A stretch of 64,000 nt of DNA from Levilactobacillus lanxiensis (GCF_016861655.1 NZ_BOLN01000002.1:248001-312000), one strand, 5' to 3'. Positions 33,891-44,228 are shown, counted from the stretch's first letter. Numbers and translations are program-made. The notes: generated by a model not told the origin, from the letters alone.

Positions 33891-36140
33891 ATGGACATCG
33901 AACGCATGCTTGCTGAACTAACGTTACCAGAGAAGGCCGCTCTGGTTTCAGGAAAAAATAGTTGGTACACGGCCGCTATTGACCGGCTGGACATCCCCGC
34001 CCTTATGATGACGGACGGCCCTTCCGGCTTACGGAAGCAGACCGCGGATTCAGGCACCACGAACATTAACGACTCGGTTCAAGCCATTACTTATCCGGCT
34101 GCCGCGCTGAGTGCGAGCTCCTGGAATCGTGATCTTATGCACCAACTAGGTGAACACCTGGGTGACGAGGCTCGCGCAGAGCAAGTCAGTCTGTTGCTGG
34201 GACCCGGCGTCAACTTGAAGCGTTCTCCCTTGGGTGGGCGTAACTTCGAATACCTTTCAGAAGATCCCTTAGTGGCCGGCGAACTAGGCGGTGCCTACGT
34301 TCAAGGCGTCCAATCCAAACACGTCGGTGTGGCCGTTAAACATTTTGCCGCCAACAACCGGGAAAATCAACGGTTCACGGCCTCCAGCGATATGGATCAA
34401 CGGACACTGCGCGAACTTTATTTACGCACTTTTGAAATCATCGTCAAGGCCGCTTACCCTGCCACCATCATGACCTCTTATAACAAGATTAATGGGACGT
34501 TAAATTCTCAAAATCGCCGGTTGCTCCGCAGCATCTTGCGTGACGAATGGGGCTTCCACGGTGCAGTCATGTCTGACTGGGGCGCCGTCGCTGACAACGT
34601 CCAGGCCTTACGCGCTGGGCTTGATTTGGAAATGCCAGGTCAGGGCCAAGCTTCCGTGAACAACATTATCCGGGCCGTCGAAACCGGCGAACTGGACGAA
34701 GGAACGCTGAACAAGGCGGTCCGGCACTTACTGCACATCATTGAGAACTGGCTGCCTGCCGACCATGCGGGGACCTATGACCACGCGGCCCATCACCAAT
34801 TTGCCCGTAAGTTGGCCGATGATGGCATCGTGCTCTTAAAGAACCGGCACGCTGAACTGCCACTAGATCCCAAGACCGCTGGCAAAGTGGTCGTTATCGG
34901 TGAATTGGCCGATCAACCACGCTACCAAGGGTCCGGCAGCTCCCACGTCAACCCAACGAAGTTGACCACGCCATTGGCTGCTCTGCAAGACAGCGACCTT
35001 GAAGCCAATTATTACCCTGGTTACCGGTTGGATCAAAGTGAAACGGACGACAGTTTAGTCGAAGCTGCCCTCACCGCCGCTAAGGACGCCAATCACGTCA
35101 TCATTTTCGCCGGCTATCCGGAAAATACGGAATCGGAAGGCTTTGACAAGACGTCATTGATGCTCCCTGAAAACCAAGGCGAGTTGATTGGCCGTCTGTC
35201 AAAGATCAACGACCACGTCACGGTCGTGCTCCAAAACGGTTCCGCGGTTGAAATGCCTTGGATTCACGGTGTCGACGCCGTTGTCGAAACTTATTTGGCC
35301 GGCGAAGCGGTCGGTGAAGCTACCTGGGATATCATCACCGGTGCGGTCAACCCGTCCGGTCACTTGGCCGAGACCTTCCCTCAACGTTTGACCGATACGC
35401 CAATGGCCCCAACGTTTGGACAGGACCCCCATCACGAATATTACACGGAAGGCATGTTCATGGGCTACCGTTACTACGATACCCACGAAATGCACGTGCT
35501 CTTTCCATTCGGTCATGGTCTCAGTTACACGACCTTTGAATATACCAATCTGGCCGTCGACGAGAACGAACACGGCGCGATCATCACCTTTGACCTGACC
35601 AACACGGGCGACCGCGCTGGTCAAGCGGTGCCACAACTCTACGTGGCCAATCACGCCTCGCACGTGCCAATGCCAACCAAGGAACTGCGCGCCTTCACCA
35701 AGGTCGCCGTCGCACCTGGCGAAACCAAGGTCGTGACCCTAAAACTCAACCGGCGTGACTTTAGCTGGTGGTGTGAAGGCAAGTCCCGCTGGCAAGCCGA
35801 TTCTGGCGACTATGAACTCATGGTCGGCGATTCTTCACGGGACATCCGGCTACAGACCAAATTGACCATGGACTTTAAGAACTCCCCCGCCCCTGTGACG
35901 GCCGAGACTTACTTATCCACGATTGTCAGAGATCCGCGCCTGCAACAGATTTTCAAGGAGACGGTCCTGGCACCAGAACACGCTAACGGCAATAACTTCT
36001 TGGCAACGACTGACGAGCATGGCAATTTAGCCCTACTCCAAGATCAAATGTTCCTGAACATGCCACTACGGGCGGTCATTGCGCTCGGCGGTCCAGCTGA
36101 TTTGATTCACGATTTCATTAACGCCGCCAACAAGCGGTAG
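33891..36140 (+). CDS. Beta-glucosidase, glycoside hydrolase family 3
   Basis: 749 residues, cytoplasmic (no signal peptide). N-terminal GH3 barrel with MTDGPSGLRKQ, KHFAANNRENQR and the nucleophile Asp in VMSDWGAVADN; GH3 C-terminal domain (about 310-520); fibronectin-III-like domain (about 550-660) and a helical tail. It hydrolyses beta-glucosides or related glycosides from the non-reducing end. No sugar transporter adjoins. AGAAAGGA before ATG. Confidence 0.94.
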   Translation: MDIERMLAELTLPEKAALVSGKNSWYTAAIDRLDIPALMMTDGPSGLRKQTADSGTTNINDSVQAITYPAAALSASSWNRDLMHQLGEHLGDEARAEQVSLLLGPGVNLKRSPLGGRNFEYLSEDPLVAGELGGAYVQGVQSKHVGVAVKHFAANNRENQRFTASSDMDQRTLRELYLRTFEIIVKAAYPATIMTSYNKINGTLNSQNRRLLRSILRDEWGFHGAVMSDWGAVADNVQALRAGLDLEMPGQGQASVNNIIRAVETGELDEGTLNKAVRHLLHIIENWLPADHAGTYDHAAHHQFARKLADDGIVLLKNRHAELPLDPKTAGKVVVIGELADQPRYQGSGSSHVNPTKLTTPLAALQDSDLEANYYPGYRLDQSETDDSLVEAALTAAKDANHVIIFAGYPENTESEGFDKTSLMLPENQGELIGRLSKINDHVTVVLQNGSAVEMPWIHGVDAVVETYLAGEAVGEATWDIITGAVNPSGHLAETFPQRLTDTPMAPTFGQDPHHEYYTEGMFMGYRYYDTHEMHVLFPFGHGLSYTTFEYTNLAVDENEHGAIITFDLTNTGDRAGQAVPQLYVANHASHVPMPTKELRAFTKVAVAPGETKVVTLKLNRRDFSWWCEGKSRWQADSGDYELMVGDSSRDIRLQTKLTMDFKNSPAPVTAETYLSTIVRDPRLQQIFKETVLAPEHANGNNFLATTDEHGNLALLQDQMFLNMPLRAVIALGGPADLIHDFINAANKR

Positions 36141-36159
36141 TGAACCGATAAAATTCGCC

Positions 36160-36211
36160 AAAAAAAGACGAGGTCCCGACGTTGTTTAAAACGTCAAGGT
36201 CTCGTCTTTTT
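36160..36211. terminator. Bidirectional terminator
   Basis: AAAAAGACGAG...CTCGTCTTTTT outer stem and GACGTT/AACGTC inner stem between convergent genes. Confidence 0.9.
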
Positions 36212-36225
36212 CGTGTGCAGTTTGC

Positions 36226-36672
36226 TTACCGATTCAATGGCAAAACCATATCCAGGTGGGGAATCCCGGTTTCCAAGTAAACCTCGCTAGTGGGCGTAAA
36301 CCCAAACGATGCGTAAAACTTTTGCAAGTAGGCTTGAGCCTGAATCACAATCTGTTGCGCGTCCGGATAAGTGTCCCGAGCGGCAGCAATGGCTTCGGTC
36401 ACTAACTCACGACCAGCGCCGTGCTTGCGCGCCGAAGCGGCAACGAGGACCCGGCCAATCCGAACTTGATTGGGTTCCGGAATTAACCGTGCGTAGGCTA
36501 ACACCTGACCCACATCGTCCGTTCGAAAAAGATGTTGTGCAATCAGATCATCGTCGTCAACTTCCTGATAAACACAGTCTTGTTCCACCACAAAAACCGC
36601 CACCCGTAACTGGTAAATACGGAAGAGTTCCGTGGTCGTTAGTTCAGCAAAACTTTTTTGGATAAAAGACAT
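36226..36672 (-). CDS. elaA: GNAT acetyltransferase, ElaA family
   Basis: 148-residue acetyl-CoA dependent N-acetyltransferase. YQLRVAVFVVEQDCVYQEVD is the ElaA signature, then RIGRVLVAASARKHGAGREL for acetyl-CoA binding. Substrate unknown. Follows the choloylglycine-hydrolase family gene by 11 bases, so probably same transcript. Confidence 0.88.
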   Translation of the reverse strand: MSFIQKSFAELTTTELFRIYQLRVAVFVVEQDCVYQEVDDDDLIAQHLFRTDDVGQVLAYARLIPEPNQVRIGRVLVAASARKHGAGRELVTEAIAAARDTYPDAQQIVIQAQAYLQKFYASFGFTPTSEVYLETGIPHLDMVLPLNR

Positions 36673-36683
36673 TTGTTCAGCTC

Positions 36684-37667
36684 CTAGTTCAACGCACTAA
36701 TGTGTGGCTGGTGGTCCAATGGATATTCCACGGGCGTATCCCAGTCGTTTAACATTTCGTCGGTCATTTTAACGCCTTGCAATTCCAAGTTGTCATAAGG
36801 TTCCATGAAGTAAGAACGCTCAGTCAGGTTGGCGTAGGCCCGGTATTGCGTGTAGTCGCTGTGACCGTCAGCCTTTAGCTTGACCCCCTTCGGAATCGTG
36901 ACACTGTCTAATAGGTGTTGTAAGAGGTTCAGGGTCGTCGGCGTGTCGTCCGTCTTAATGCTGAAGTGCTTGTTGTAAACCGTCCGGACAAAGCGGGATG
37001 GTGACGTGTAGTCCCCGGGCAGGCCCAACGCCCCGGTCCCAGGACCCTGGGTAGCTAACTCAAACCCTTCATAATCATGCAAAGGTACGTCGGCAGCTTG
37101 CAGCGTCCCGTACGTGCTGAGGTTTTGTAAATGCCAGCTCAATTGTGGTGAGTTCGCCATGACGCCGACCGGATCATCAATCAAATGAATATCATGACTG
37201 GTGGCTTCAAGTACGGCAGTCTCCCCCGTTGGATCACTAAAGATAAAGTGCAGCGGTGCCGTGATGCCGAGCAAGGCAACCGGGATGTCCAAGAGTTGAA
37301 TGTGCTTGACCAGTTCCCGCAGGTCAGCCACACTCTTGGCGTTGCCCAAAGCCCAGGCTGTCACGTCATGTGGCGCTAAGCCCAACTTGTCGGCTGGAGC
37401 GGTTGCTTCGTACTTCGCGTATTGTGAAAAGTACAGAGCAGCTGCCCCAAGACCGTATTCATTCACGCCATCAACAAAAATGTAATGGCTCAGGTTTCGG
37501 CCGGCCCCGACGAAGCCATACTTCGTGGTGAAGGTCCCCGCATCCCCTTGAATCTGTTGGTTCCGCGGCATAAAGATGGGTTGGCCACCCAGTTCAAACG
37601 CAAAATCCATGGTCCGGGCTAAGAATTGGTCGCCCCGACTGTTCTCATAGGTCAAACTCGTACACAT
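36684..37667 (-). CDS. Choloylglycine hydrolase / penicillin V acylase family amidase
   Basis: 327 residues, Ntn-hydrolase that deconjugates bile salts or cleaves penicillin V. After Met removal Cys2 is the nucleophile (MCTSLTY). Arg18 and Asp21 (ARTMDF), the Asn in VMANSP and the Arg in SPSRFVR are intact. Bile-salt versus penicillin preference cannot be told from sequence alone. Cytoplasmic. 503 bases upstream are gene-free and may hold regulation. Confidence 0.92.
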   Translation of the reverse strand: MCTSLTYENSRGDQFLARTMDFAFELGGQPIFMPRNQQIQGDAGTFTTKYGFVGAGRNLSHYIFVDGVNEYGLGAAALYFSQYAKYEATAPADKLGLAPHDVTAWALGNAKSVADLRELVKHIQLLDIPVALLGITAPLHFIFSDPTGETAVLEATSHDIHLIDDPVGVMANSPQLSWHLQNLSTYGTLQAADVPLHDYEGFELATQGPGTGALGLPGDYTSPSRFVRTVYNKHFSIKTDDTPTTLNLLQHLLDSVTIPKGVKLKADGHSDYTQYRAYANLTERSYFMEPYDNLELQGVKMTDEMLNDWDTPVEYPLDHQPHISALN

Positions 37668-38112
37668 TGAAAATCATCCCGTTTCTAATATAGTTACCCA
37701 TTATTCTAAACCATCAAAATCCGTTTTGCACGGATAATCGTTAAAACTATAACCAATTATGCTAATTTGTTTAAAAACTTCATTTGGCGTTCATTAACGA
37801 TTTACGCCACCAACTGTCTGGTTCACGGATGATTCACCCGCAAAGTTAGGGCAACTTAATAAGCTGAACGGCTTAACGTCCCTGTTTTTACCCGTCAACT
37901 AGCTATTAGCTTTCTATTGAATCCAGTTACTGTTAGGGTTGCCCCAGAGAATAGAGTTGTCATGTAACCCCAGCCTAGGGGAAATCCAGTTTTTCTTTGG
38001 GGACTCGTATTGAAGTGTGTCGTTCTTGTAAGGTGCTGGCTAAGTTAAGCACGCTAGCAGCATCTCGGCGGCACGTTGCGTCACCTCTTTAACTGTTCTC
38101 CTGTGACTCGAC
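37668..38112. other. Gene-free stretch upstream of the amidase gene
   Basis: About 445 bases without a supportable ORF or cloverleaf repeat, unusual here. Possible weak -10 elements (TAGAAT, TATATT) occur near 37690-37725. No known riboswitch recognised. Confidence 0.5.
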
Positions 38113-38114
38113 AG

Positions 38115-38154
38115 AAAAAAGGTCTTGGATATACAAGCAGTCCAAGACCTTTTT
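38115..38154. terminator. Terminator of the tag-sbcDC operon
   Basis: AAAAAAGGTCTTGGAT / GTCCAAGACCTTTTT hairpin just after sbcC. Confidence 0.9.
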
Positions 38155-38170
38155 GGTCTGGAAAAAACTG

Positions 38171-41100
38171 TTATTCCGCGGCGTGATACCGAATCGTACT
38201 CTCTCCGTTGCCGTTGGCAATCACTTGTAATTGGTTTTCAACCTGATCACGGAGTTCACTCACGTGACTAATGATGCCAATCATCCGGTGCTTACCCTCA
38301 ATCGTTTCCAACGATTCCAGTGCCGTCATTAAAGCATCTTCGTCCAATGACCCAAAACCTTCATCAATGAACAGGGCATCGACGTCGACACTCCCCGTGG
38401 TCTGTTGGATAACTTCACCCAGGGCCAGAGCTAACGCTAACGAGGCAATGAAGCTTTCACCACCCGAGAGCGTATGCACGCTCCGTTGCTCACCCACGTG
38501 ATCGTCATAAACGTTGATTTCCAGGCCGGACCGCTTCTTGGAGTTCGCCTGGGATTCATCAATCACGAATTGATACCGACCATTCGTTAATTGCTTTAAG
38601 CGATGATTACCGACTCGTAGGATTTGGCGTAAATAGGTTTGAAGCACATACCGTTCCAGGCCTAACTTACTGTTGGGACCATCCCCATTGACCACGCCAC
38701 TGAGTTCGGTCAGCTCCTGCGTCGTTTGCATGGCAGCTGCCTGCTTATCCACCTGTGTCTGTAATTGCTGGGTGTGTGTGGTGTTAAATTCAAAGAGATT
38801 TTGTAGTTGTCGTTGCTGTTCCTGAAGGTCCGTCATCTGGGCCTTGGCCTGAGTCAAAGTTGCTTGAGTCTTCTCCCGGTCTGGTGTTGGCTGGTCCTTC
38901 GTGCGGGCAACCAGGTCGGCAATAGTCGCGGCTAGGCTGTCCTGACGCTTGTCAAAATCGGCCAGCGTCCGCCGCTTAGTCGCCAACGACCCGACTTCTG
39001 CTAGGGCTGTCTGGACCTGTTCGACCACGGTCGCATCAGTTGCGCCGAAATGTGCCATCAAAAGTTTGGTTACGACCGTCTGGGCCTGGGTCAGTCTTGC
39101 CTGACTGGTCTGGACTTCTTCTTCAGCCTGCGTCAAGCGGGACTGTGCGACAGCCACTTGATTTTCTGCCTGTTGGACGGCTGAGTTTACCGCGTCTAAG
39201 GTCTGCTGGTCGGCCTTCAATCGGGCCCGTAAATCAGTGAGCTGTTGCATAAATTCGGCTAGTGTTGTTGCTTGATCCGGTAACCGCTTCTTCTCTGTTG
39301 CCAGTTCAGCACTCAGCTTAGCCGCCTGCGTTTGTTGGTCATGCACAGCTTGCTCAGCCGTCTGTACCTGACTCTGCAGGGTGGTTGCCGCTGTGGTCAA
39401 CGTCTTCATCTGTTGTTGAGCTCGGTGCAAGGCTTGCCGCTCTTGTTCGTTCTTAGTTTCTGCCTGCTGATAAGCCTGCTGGGCCGAATGTTGTTGCTGG
39501 GTCAGTTCGGCTAGCGTGGTCGTCGTTGGTTGATCTAAGGCCGCTTGTAGCTCAGCCAATTGGATAGCCTGAGTTGCCGCTTGTTCCGTCACACGCTGTT
39601 GCCAACTGGCTAGCTGGGCAGCGACCTCGCTGGCCTGCTTTTCTAACCGGTCCGCTTGTGCTTGAACCGTCTTGACGGCATCCTCTGACACCGTAGTCGC
39701 CGTCGTGGTGGCAGCTGGATGGGGATGATGTTCCGACCCACAGACTGGACAAGGCGCCCCCTCAGTTAGTTGCGCACTCAGTTCAGCAATTTGGCTCCGC
39801 AAGAAGGCTTGGTAGCTGGCATCGGCGGCCGTCCGCTTTTCCTTAGCAGCTGTTTGGGCCGTCTGCGCTTGTGTCTTTAAACTAGTCACTTTCTGTTGAC
39901 TAGTTGTGAGTTGGTGGTCCGCCTGCTGTACACTTGCCAATTGCTTCTCGCTGGCCTGCAGCTGAGCGTCACGCTGCGTCAGCTGATTTTGACGGTCAAA
40001 AATAGCCGGTTGCTGGTCCACGACCTGTTGCTGAGCCTGCTGAGCCGTTTTATTTTCAGCGACGGCGGTTCGGACTTGCTTGAGGTGCGCCTGAGTCTGA
40101 TCAACCTGTTCTTGTTCAAGTTGCGTTTGTTGGGTCAATTCAGCCACGTGTTGGTAGACCGGAATCAGTTCCTGTTGTTGGGCTAATTGATCATTTTCTT
40201 GCTTGATTTTTTTGACCAGCGGTTGCTGCTTCTGTTGCTCAGCGACGGCTACCTGGTACTTCTGCTTCGCTGATTGTAAGGCCGTTGCTGCCTGCTCACT
40301 GGCCTGTTTCCGCTGTTGGAACGTTTGCTGGGCCTGCGTTTGGTCCTGCCACTGGGGCTGAATCTGCTGCGTCCAGTCCAACTCAGCAATTCGCTTCTTC
40401 AGTGCCTGCATGGCTGGTTGTTGTTGGGTCAATGCTTGTTGTTCTTGTTGGCGGTCGGCGAGTCGCTTACGATCGGCCAGTAAGACCGATTCCTGCTCAT
40501 CTTGCCGGACCAATTGACTGTGCAAATGGTCTGCTTGCTTGAGTTGGGTGGTAACTGCCGTTTGTTGGGTCTTAGTCGTAGCTTGCTGTTCAGCCATTAA
40601 TGCTAAAATATCAGTCGTTTGTTGATTGGCCAGCAGACTAGTAGCTTTCTCTTTATTTTCAGTTGTCCACTGCAGCTCACCCCGTAGCCGGTCAAGGGTC
40701 GCCGCCGTTTCCTTATTCGCAGCCTCATTTTGCCGAAGCTGGCGCTTAAGGCGGTCCGTCCACCGCGCAAAGATTGTGGTATTAAATAGTTGTTCCAAGA
40801 CCACCGCTTTGTCCTCGCTGGGGGCAATCAGGAACCGGCGGAACTGGCCCTGTGGCAGTAAAACGATTTGGGCAAACTGCTTGCCATCCATCTGCAACAA
40901 GTCCTGCAGGTAATCGCGAACCTGACCTTCTTTCGTCAACTGTGTGATTTCTGTATCGTTTTCAAAGACGGTCAATGTCACACTGGCCGCGGCCTCCGTC
41001 AATCCAGTTCCCCGCTTCTTAGCTAAAATCTGCGTGGGTTCGCGCACAATTTCATAAGACCGATTCCGGTGGGTAAAGGTGAACGTGACCCGCGTCTGGT

Positions 41101-41320
41101 CCGTGTGGGTCGCAAAGTCTGACCGCATGGATTTGGCTTCCCGGTCAACGCCAGAGGTCTGGTTGAACAGGGCATAACACATGCCATCAAAAATGGTGGT
41201 CTTGCCACTCCCAGTCTTCCCGCTAATCAAAAATAAAGGTGTGGCGGAAAATTTTGTGAAATCAACCGTTTCATCTCGGTAGGGACCAAAGTATTCTAGA
41301 TGTAAAGTTACGGGACTCAT
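38171..41320 (-). CDS. sbcC: Nuclease SbcCD, ATPase subunit SbcC
   Basis: 1049-residue SMC/Rad50-like protein that opens hairpins and processes double-strand ends with SbcD. N-terminal ATPase half with Walker A GKTGSGKT and FGPYRDETVDF, long Gln/Ala-rich coiled coils, the zinc hook CPVCG near the middle, then LSGGESFIASLALALALGE and Walker B DALFIDEGFGSLD. It starts at ATG 41320, overlapping the sbcD stop by four bases. The many antisense ORFs here are due to coiled-coil codon bias. Confidence 0.96.
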   Translation of the reverse strand: MSPVTLHLEYFGPYRDETVDFTKFSATPLFLISGKTGSGKTTIFDGMCYALFNQTSGVDREAKSMRSDFATHTDQTRVTFTFTHRNRSYEIVREPTQILAKKRGTGLTEAAASVTLTVFENDTEITQLTKEGQVRDYLQDLLQMDGKQFAQIVLLPQGQFRRFLIAPSEDKAVVLEQLFNTTIFARWTDRLKRQLRQNEAANKETAATLDRLRGELQWTTENKEKATSLLANQQTTDILALMAEQQATTKTQQTAVTTQLKQADHLHSQLVRQDEQESVLLADRKRLADRQQEQQALTQQQPAMQALKKRIAELDWTQQIQPQWQDQTQAQQTFQQRKQASEQAATALQSAKQKYQVAVAEQQKQQPLVKKIKQENDQLAQQQELIPVYQHVAELTQQTQLEQEQVDQTQAHLKQVRTAVAENKTAQQAQQQVVDQQPAIFDRQNQLTQRDAQLQASEKQLASVQQADHQLTTSQQKVTSLKTQAQTAQTAAKEKRTAADASYQAFLRSQIAELSAQLTEGAPCPVCGSEHHPHPAATTTATTVSEDAVKTVQAQADRLEKQASEVAAQLASWQQRVTEQAATQAIQLAELQAALDQPTTTTLAELTQQQHSAQQAYQQAETKNEQERQALHRAQQQMKTLTTAATTLQSQVQTAEQAVHDQQTQAAKLSAELATEKKRLPDQATTLAEFMQQLTDLRARLKADQQTLDAVNSAVQQAENQVAVAQSRLTQAEEEVQTSQARLTQAQTVVTKLLMAHFGATDATVVEQVQTALAEVGSLATKRRTLADFDKRQDSLAATIADLVARTKDQPTPDREKTQATLTQAKAQMTDLQEQQRQLQNLFEFNTTHTQQLQTQVDKQAAAMQTTQELTELSGVVNGDGPNSKLGLERYVLQTYLRQILRVGNHRLKQLTNGRYQFVIDESQANSKKRSGLEINVYDDHVGEQRSVHTLSGGESFIASLALALALGEVIQQTTGSVDVDALFIDEGFGSLDEDALMTALESLETIEGKHRMIGIISHVSELRDQVENQLQVIANGNGESTIRYHAAE

Positions 41321-42450
41321 TCGTCTGCCTCCTTCTCTGCAGCTTGTAAGGCTTGCCGGGCCCATACCTGTTGCTGCTCCGTTAGTGGGTGTTGCGTGAC
41401 CTGTTCAAAGAAATCACCCAATAAAGTTAACGGATCTTGCTGAACTTGCTTCACGTCTAATTCATCCGGTGTCACATCCAGCTGGTTCACGCGGTTGAGT
41501 TCAATCACCCGGGGAAAACGCGTTTTCAAGCGCTGCATGACGTTGGTAATCGGCGTGGTATCCGTTAAGTTAACCGCCACAAAATCTTCTGGTGTGACCG
41601 CATACGCGTGGTCGCGGTCCATCAGATTGGTAAAGCTATCTTCCAAAACGACCAGGTCGTGCCAAGGCTTCAACGGCTCAAACGTCACCGAGACCGGTGT
41701 CTGATCCGTATCAATGATCCAAACGCCCTTCGTGTCGGCTGCCTCACTGGTCGAAAACTTTAGGGGTGACCCACTGTATTTAACAGTCGGTTCATTTTGC
41801 AAGGCTTCCTTCCGGTGCAAATGGCCCAGCGCAACATAATCAAATGGTGCCAACATGTCCACGGGCACGGCATTTAACCCACCAACCTGGACCAAGGTCT
41901 CCGAATCCGAGTGATTACTGCCCGCCGCAAAGAAATGCGCAATCAGCACATGTTTCTTCGTGGCATCAAATTTTTCCTGCATGGCGGCAACTAGCCGCTC
42001 CATGGCCTGGTTAACCGTTCGAATCGATTCGTCGTCAAAAAATTGGCGCGCCTGAACGGGTTCGAAGTAGGGTAATAAGAAAAATTGCGTATCCTGTAAC
42101 GTAACCGGTTTTAAGGCGTCTGCTAGCCGCGTCCGTAAGAAAAAGTCCGTACTGGCAAACCACTCTTGACCGTAGCCCAAGCGCACGCCCGAATCGTGAT
42201 TCCCGCTAATTGCTAACAGCGGAAATTTTTCTTTACGATTCAGATCAACCAACATGTTAGTCAACGCCGTCACAGCCGGTTCACTGGGGAGTGCTCGATC
42301 GTATAGATCTCCGGCAATCACGACGGCATCGACCTTTTCTCGCTTAGCAATCGCCTTGATCTGCTGGTAAGCATCCTCCTGCTCGGGAATCAAATCATAT
42401 CCGTGGAGTTTCTTACCAATGTGCCAATCTGCTGTATGTAAAAAACGCAT
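41317..42450 (-). CDS. sbcD: Nuclease SbcCD, phosphoesterase subunit SbcD
   Basis: 377-residue Mre11-type metallophosphoesterase. Metal motifs are HTADWHIGKK, VIAGDLYDRA, ISGNHDSGV and LGHLHRKE, in order. C-terminal capping and SbcC-binding region after about 270. Translationally coupled to sbcC (ATGA). 15 bases after the tag gene. Confidence 0.96.
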   Translation of the reverse strand: MRFLHTADWHIGKKLHGYDLIPEQEDAYQQIKAIAKREKVDAVVIAGDLYDRALPSEPAVTALTNMLVDLNRKEKFPLLAISGNHDSGVRLGYGQEWFASTDFFLRTRLADALKPVTLQDTQFFLLPYFEPVQARQFFDDESIRTVNQAMERLVAAMQEKFDATKKHVLIAHFFAAGSNHSDSETLVQVGGLNAVPVDMLAPFDYVALGHLHRKEALQNEPTVKYSGSPLKFSTSEAADTKGVWIIDTDQTPVSVTFEPLKPWHDLVVLEDSFTNLMDRDHAYAVTPEDFVAVNLTDTTPITNVMQRLKTRFPRVIELNRVNQLDVTPDELDVKQVQQDPLTLLGDFFEQVTQHPLTEQQQVWARQALQAAEKEADE

Positions 42451-42465
42451 GGTTCTGCCCTCTTT

Positions 42466-43026
42466 CTATTGGTTCTCTGGTGCCCAGTCACAGCTCAACA
42501 GGTGGTCATTCACCAAGCCCGCCGCCTGTAGGAATGAATACGTCGTGGTCGGTCCCACGAACTTAAAGCCCCGCTTCTTCATCTCGCGGGAAATGTGTTG
42601 GGCCAGATCCGTGGTTGCTGGTAACTGGGCATCACTTGCAATGGCATGCCGAATCGGTTTGCCATCGACAAAACTCCACAACCACGCGCTAAACGTACTC
42701 TCTGCTGGCCAATTTAAAATGACCCGCGCATTGTTAACGGTTGCCACTAATTTCTGGCGATTCCGAATGATCTCGGCGTCCTGTAACAGCCGTTCGATAT
42801 CGGCATCGGTCATGGCAGCGACCCGCTTTAGGTCATAATTGTAGAAATCACGCTGAAAAGCGGCGCGCTTATTTAACACGGTCTGCCAGCTGAGTCCCGC
42901 TTGATAGGTCTCCAAACAAAGCAGTTCAAAGAGCCGCTGCTCATCGTGTTCCGGCCGGCACCATTCCTCGTCATGATACCGTTCCATCTCAGGTGAAGAC
43001 GTTGCCCAATCACATCGTTTAACCAT
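42466..43026 (-). CDS. tag: DNA-3-methyladenine glycosylase I
   Basis: Excises 3-methyladenine from alkylated DNA. 186 residues; zinc ligands Cys5 (KRCDW), His18 (RYHDEEW), His175 and Cys179 (NDHLLSCDW) match E. coli Tag numbering, and the catalytic Glu39 is in CLETYQAGLSW. ATG 43026 follows GGAGGG; the longer frame is not supported. First gene of a repair operon tag-sbcD-sbcC. Confidence 0.95.
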   Translation of the reverse strand: MVKRCDWATSSPEMERYHDEEWCRPEHDEQRLFELLCLETYQAGLSWQTVLNKRAAFQRDFYNYDLKRVAAMTDADIERLLQDAEIIRNRQKLVATVNNARVILNWPAESTFSAWLWSFVDGKPIRHAIASDAQLPATTDLAQHISREMKKRGFKFVGPTTTYSFLQAAGLVNDHLLSCDWAPENQ

Positions 43027-43173
43027 TGCTTTCCCTCCAATTTTGCTTCTGAAACTACTATACCAGATTCCTGATTTAAGACCAAACAAATGTTCTACTA
43101 ATTGCTTTTTGAAACCGGGTCCAACCCCGGTATTAATGAGTTCCACCATCAATATTTACTGAACCGTTAATTC

Positions 43174-43202
43174 TTGACCCCACGCGACGTTTGGCCTATG
43201 CT
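43174..43202 (+). promoter_or_regulatory. Promoter of the M10-type protease gene
   Basis: TTGACC (43174-43179), 17-bp spacer, TATGCT (43197-43202), about 45 bases before the ATG. Confidence 0.65.
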
Positions 43203-43249
43203 ATTGTAAATACGAATTGTTTTGGGGATTTTTAAGGGAGGTTAACATC

Positions 43250-44179
43250 ATGCGCAGATTTCACCACATTCGCGCGCGTTCACTGATGATGGCTGTTGCG
43301 GCAACCCTCATCGTGGCGCCCGCCATTACCACTAGTACCGTCACCGCTCAGGCCGCCAGCGTCAATCCATCGGCCGCCACGCTAAAGAAGTCCAAGAGCT
43401 ACTACCAGAAGCACGCCAAGGCTTTAGGAAAGCAGTACAAGCTTGCCTACGACGCCCAGACGGCCCTCAAGAAAAATGGTAAAGCCGTGGTCTACGTAAA
43501 TACCAAGGATAAAACCTTAAAGAAGAGTGTCACCATTGCCATGGCTTACTGGAACAACAAGTTAGGTAAGAAGGAATTCACGCAAGGGTCCAAGAAGAAC
43601 CATACGCTAACCTTCTCCGTTTCCAAGTCCGCCGCCACTAAGAGCGATCAGAGTGATGCCTGGTGGACACCAGCGAAGAAGCAACTGCAGATTCGTTCAT
43701 CCTTCTACACGGCTGCCAAGCAAGACATTGGTACCGCGATGACCAACCAGTTGAACGACGCCTTCTACAACCAATATTCTAATACCGTTAAGAGTAAAGC
43801 GAAAGCCAATCTAGAGGCTGAAGGTATTGCCGCTACAGATGAAAATTACGATCAACTATTTAATGAAGAGGCTGCCCGCGTGGAAGAGGCCCTGCCATCC
43901 TACGCCGTCTTGAAAAAAGATGTGGCTCTGGTCCGTTCGACGTTAGCCAATGAAGGTCGGAAGTACCAGTACGCCAGCACAATTGCCCACGAACTTGGCC
44001 ACGTGCTTGGCCTGAACCACTCCCCGAAGAAAGCTGATTTGATGTACTTCGAAAGTGGCAGTTCCAACGTTTACAGCTACAAAAAGGTCAAGGCCGGCCT
44101 GTCCAAATACAATCCAATTACCAAAACGGATAAGAACCGGGCCAAGTTAGCTATCAAGATTTACACGGCCGTACACTAA
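43250..44179 (+). CDS. Secreted zinc metalloprotease, matrixin (M10)-like
   Basis: 309 residues with a signal peptide ending AQA (about residue 37). The zinc site HELGHVLGLNH and the downstream DLMY (Met-turn) identify a metzincin. The N-terminal part is Lys-rich. Secreted or loosely wall-bound; no LPXTG. ATG 43250 after GGGAGG. Substrates unknown; wall or milieu proteins are plausible. Confidence 0.87.
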   Translation: MRRFHHIRARSLMMAVAATLIVAPAITTSTVTAQAASVNPSAATLKKSKSYYQKHAKALGKQYKLAYDAQTALKKNGKAVVYVNTKDKTLKKSVTIAMAYWNNKLGKKEFTQGSKKNHTLTFSVSKSAATKSDQSDAWWTPAKKQLQIRSSFYTAAKQDIGTAMTNQLNDAFYNQYSNTVKSKAKANLEAEGIAATDENYDQLFNEEAARVEEALPSYAVLKKDVALVRSTLANEGRKYQYASTIAHELGHVLGLNHSPKKADLMYFESGSSNVYSYKKVKAGLSKYNPITKTDKNRAKLAIKIYTAVH

Positions 44180-44190
44180 TTAACTGCGTC

Positions 44191-44228
44191 AAAAGTTGCT
44201 GATTATTTTTTAATCGGCAACTTTTTTT
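44191..44228 (+). terminator. Terminator of the protease gene
   Basis: AAAAGTTGCTGATT / AATCGGCAACTTTTTTT hairpin. Confidence 0.88.

Noticed and set aside
37668..38112. Riboswitch or small gene upstream of the choloylglycine-hydrolase family gene
   Set aside because: No conserved aptamer features, convincing ORF or terminator before the start codon; left as an unexplained gene-free stretch.
38271..41208. Several ORFs antisense to sbcC
   Set aside because: By-product of biased codons in the coiled coil; sbcC itself is complete and conserved.
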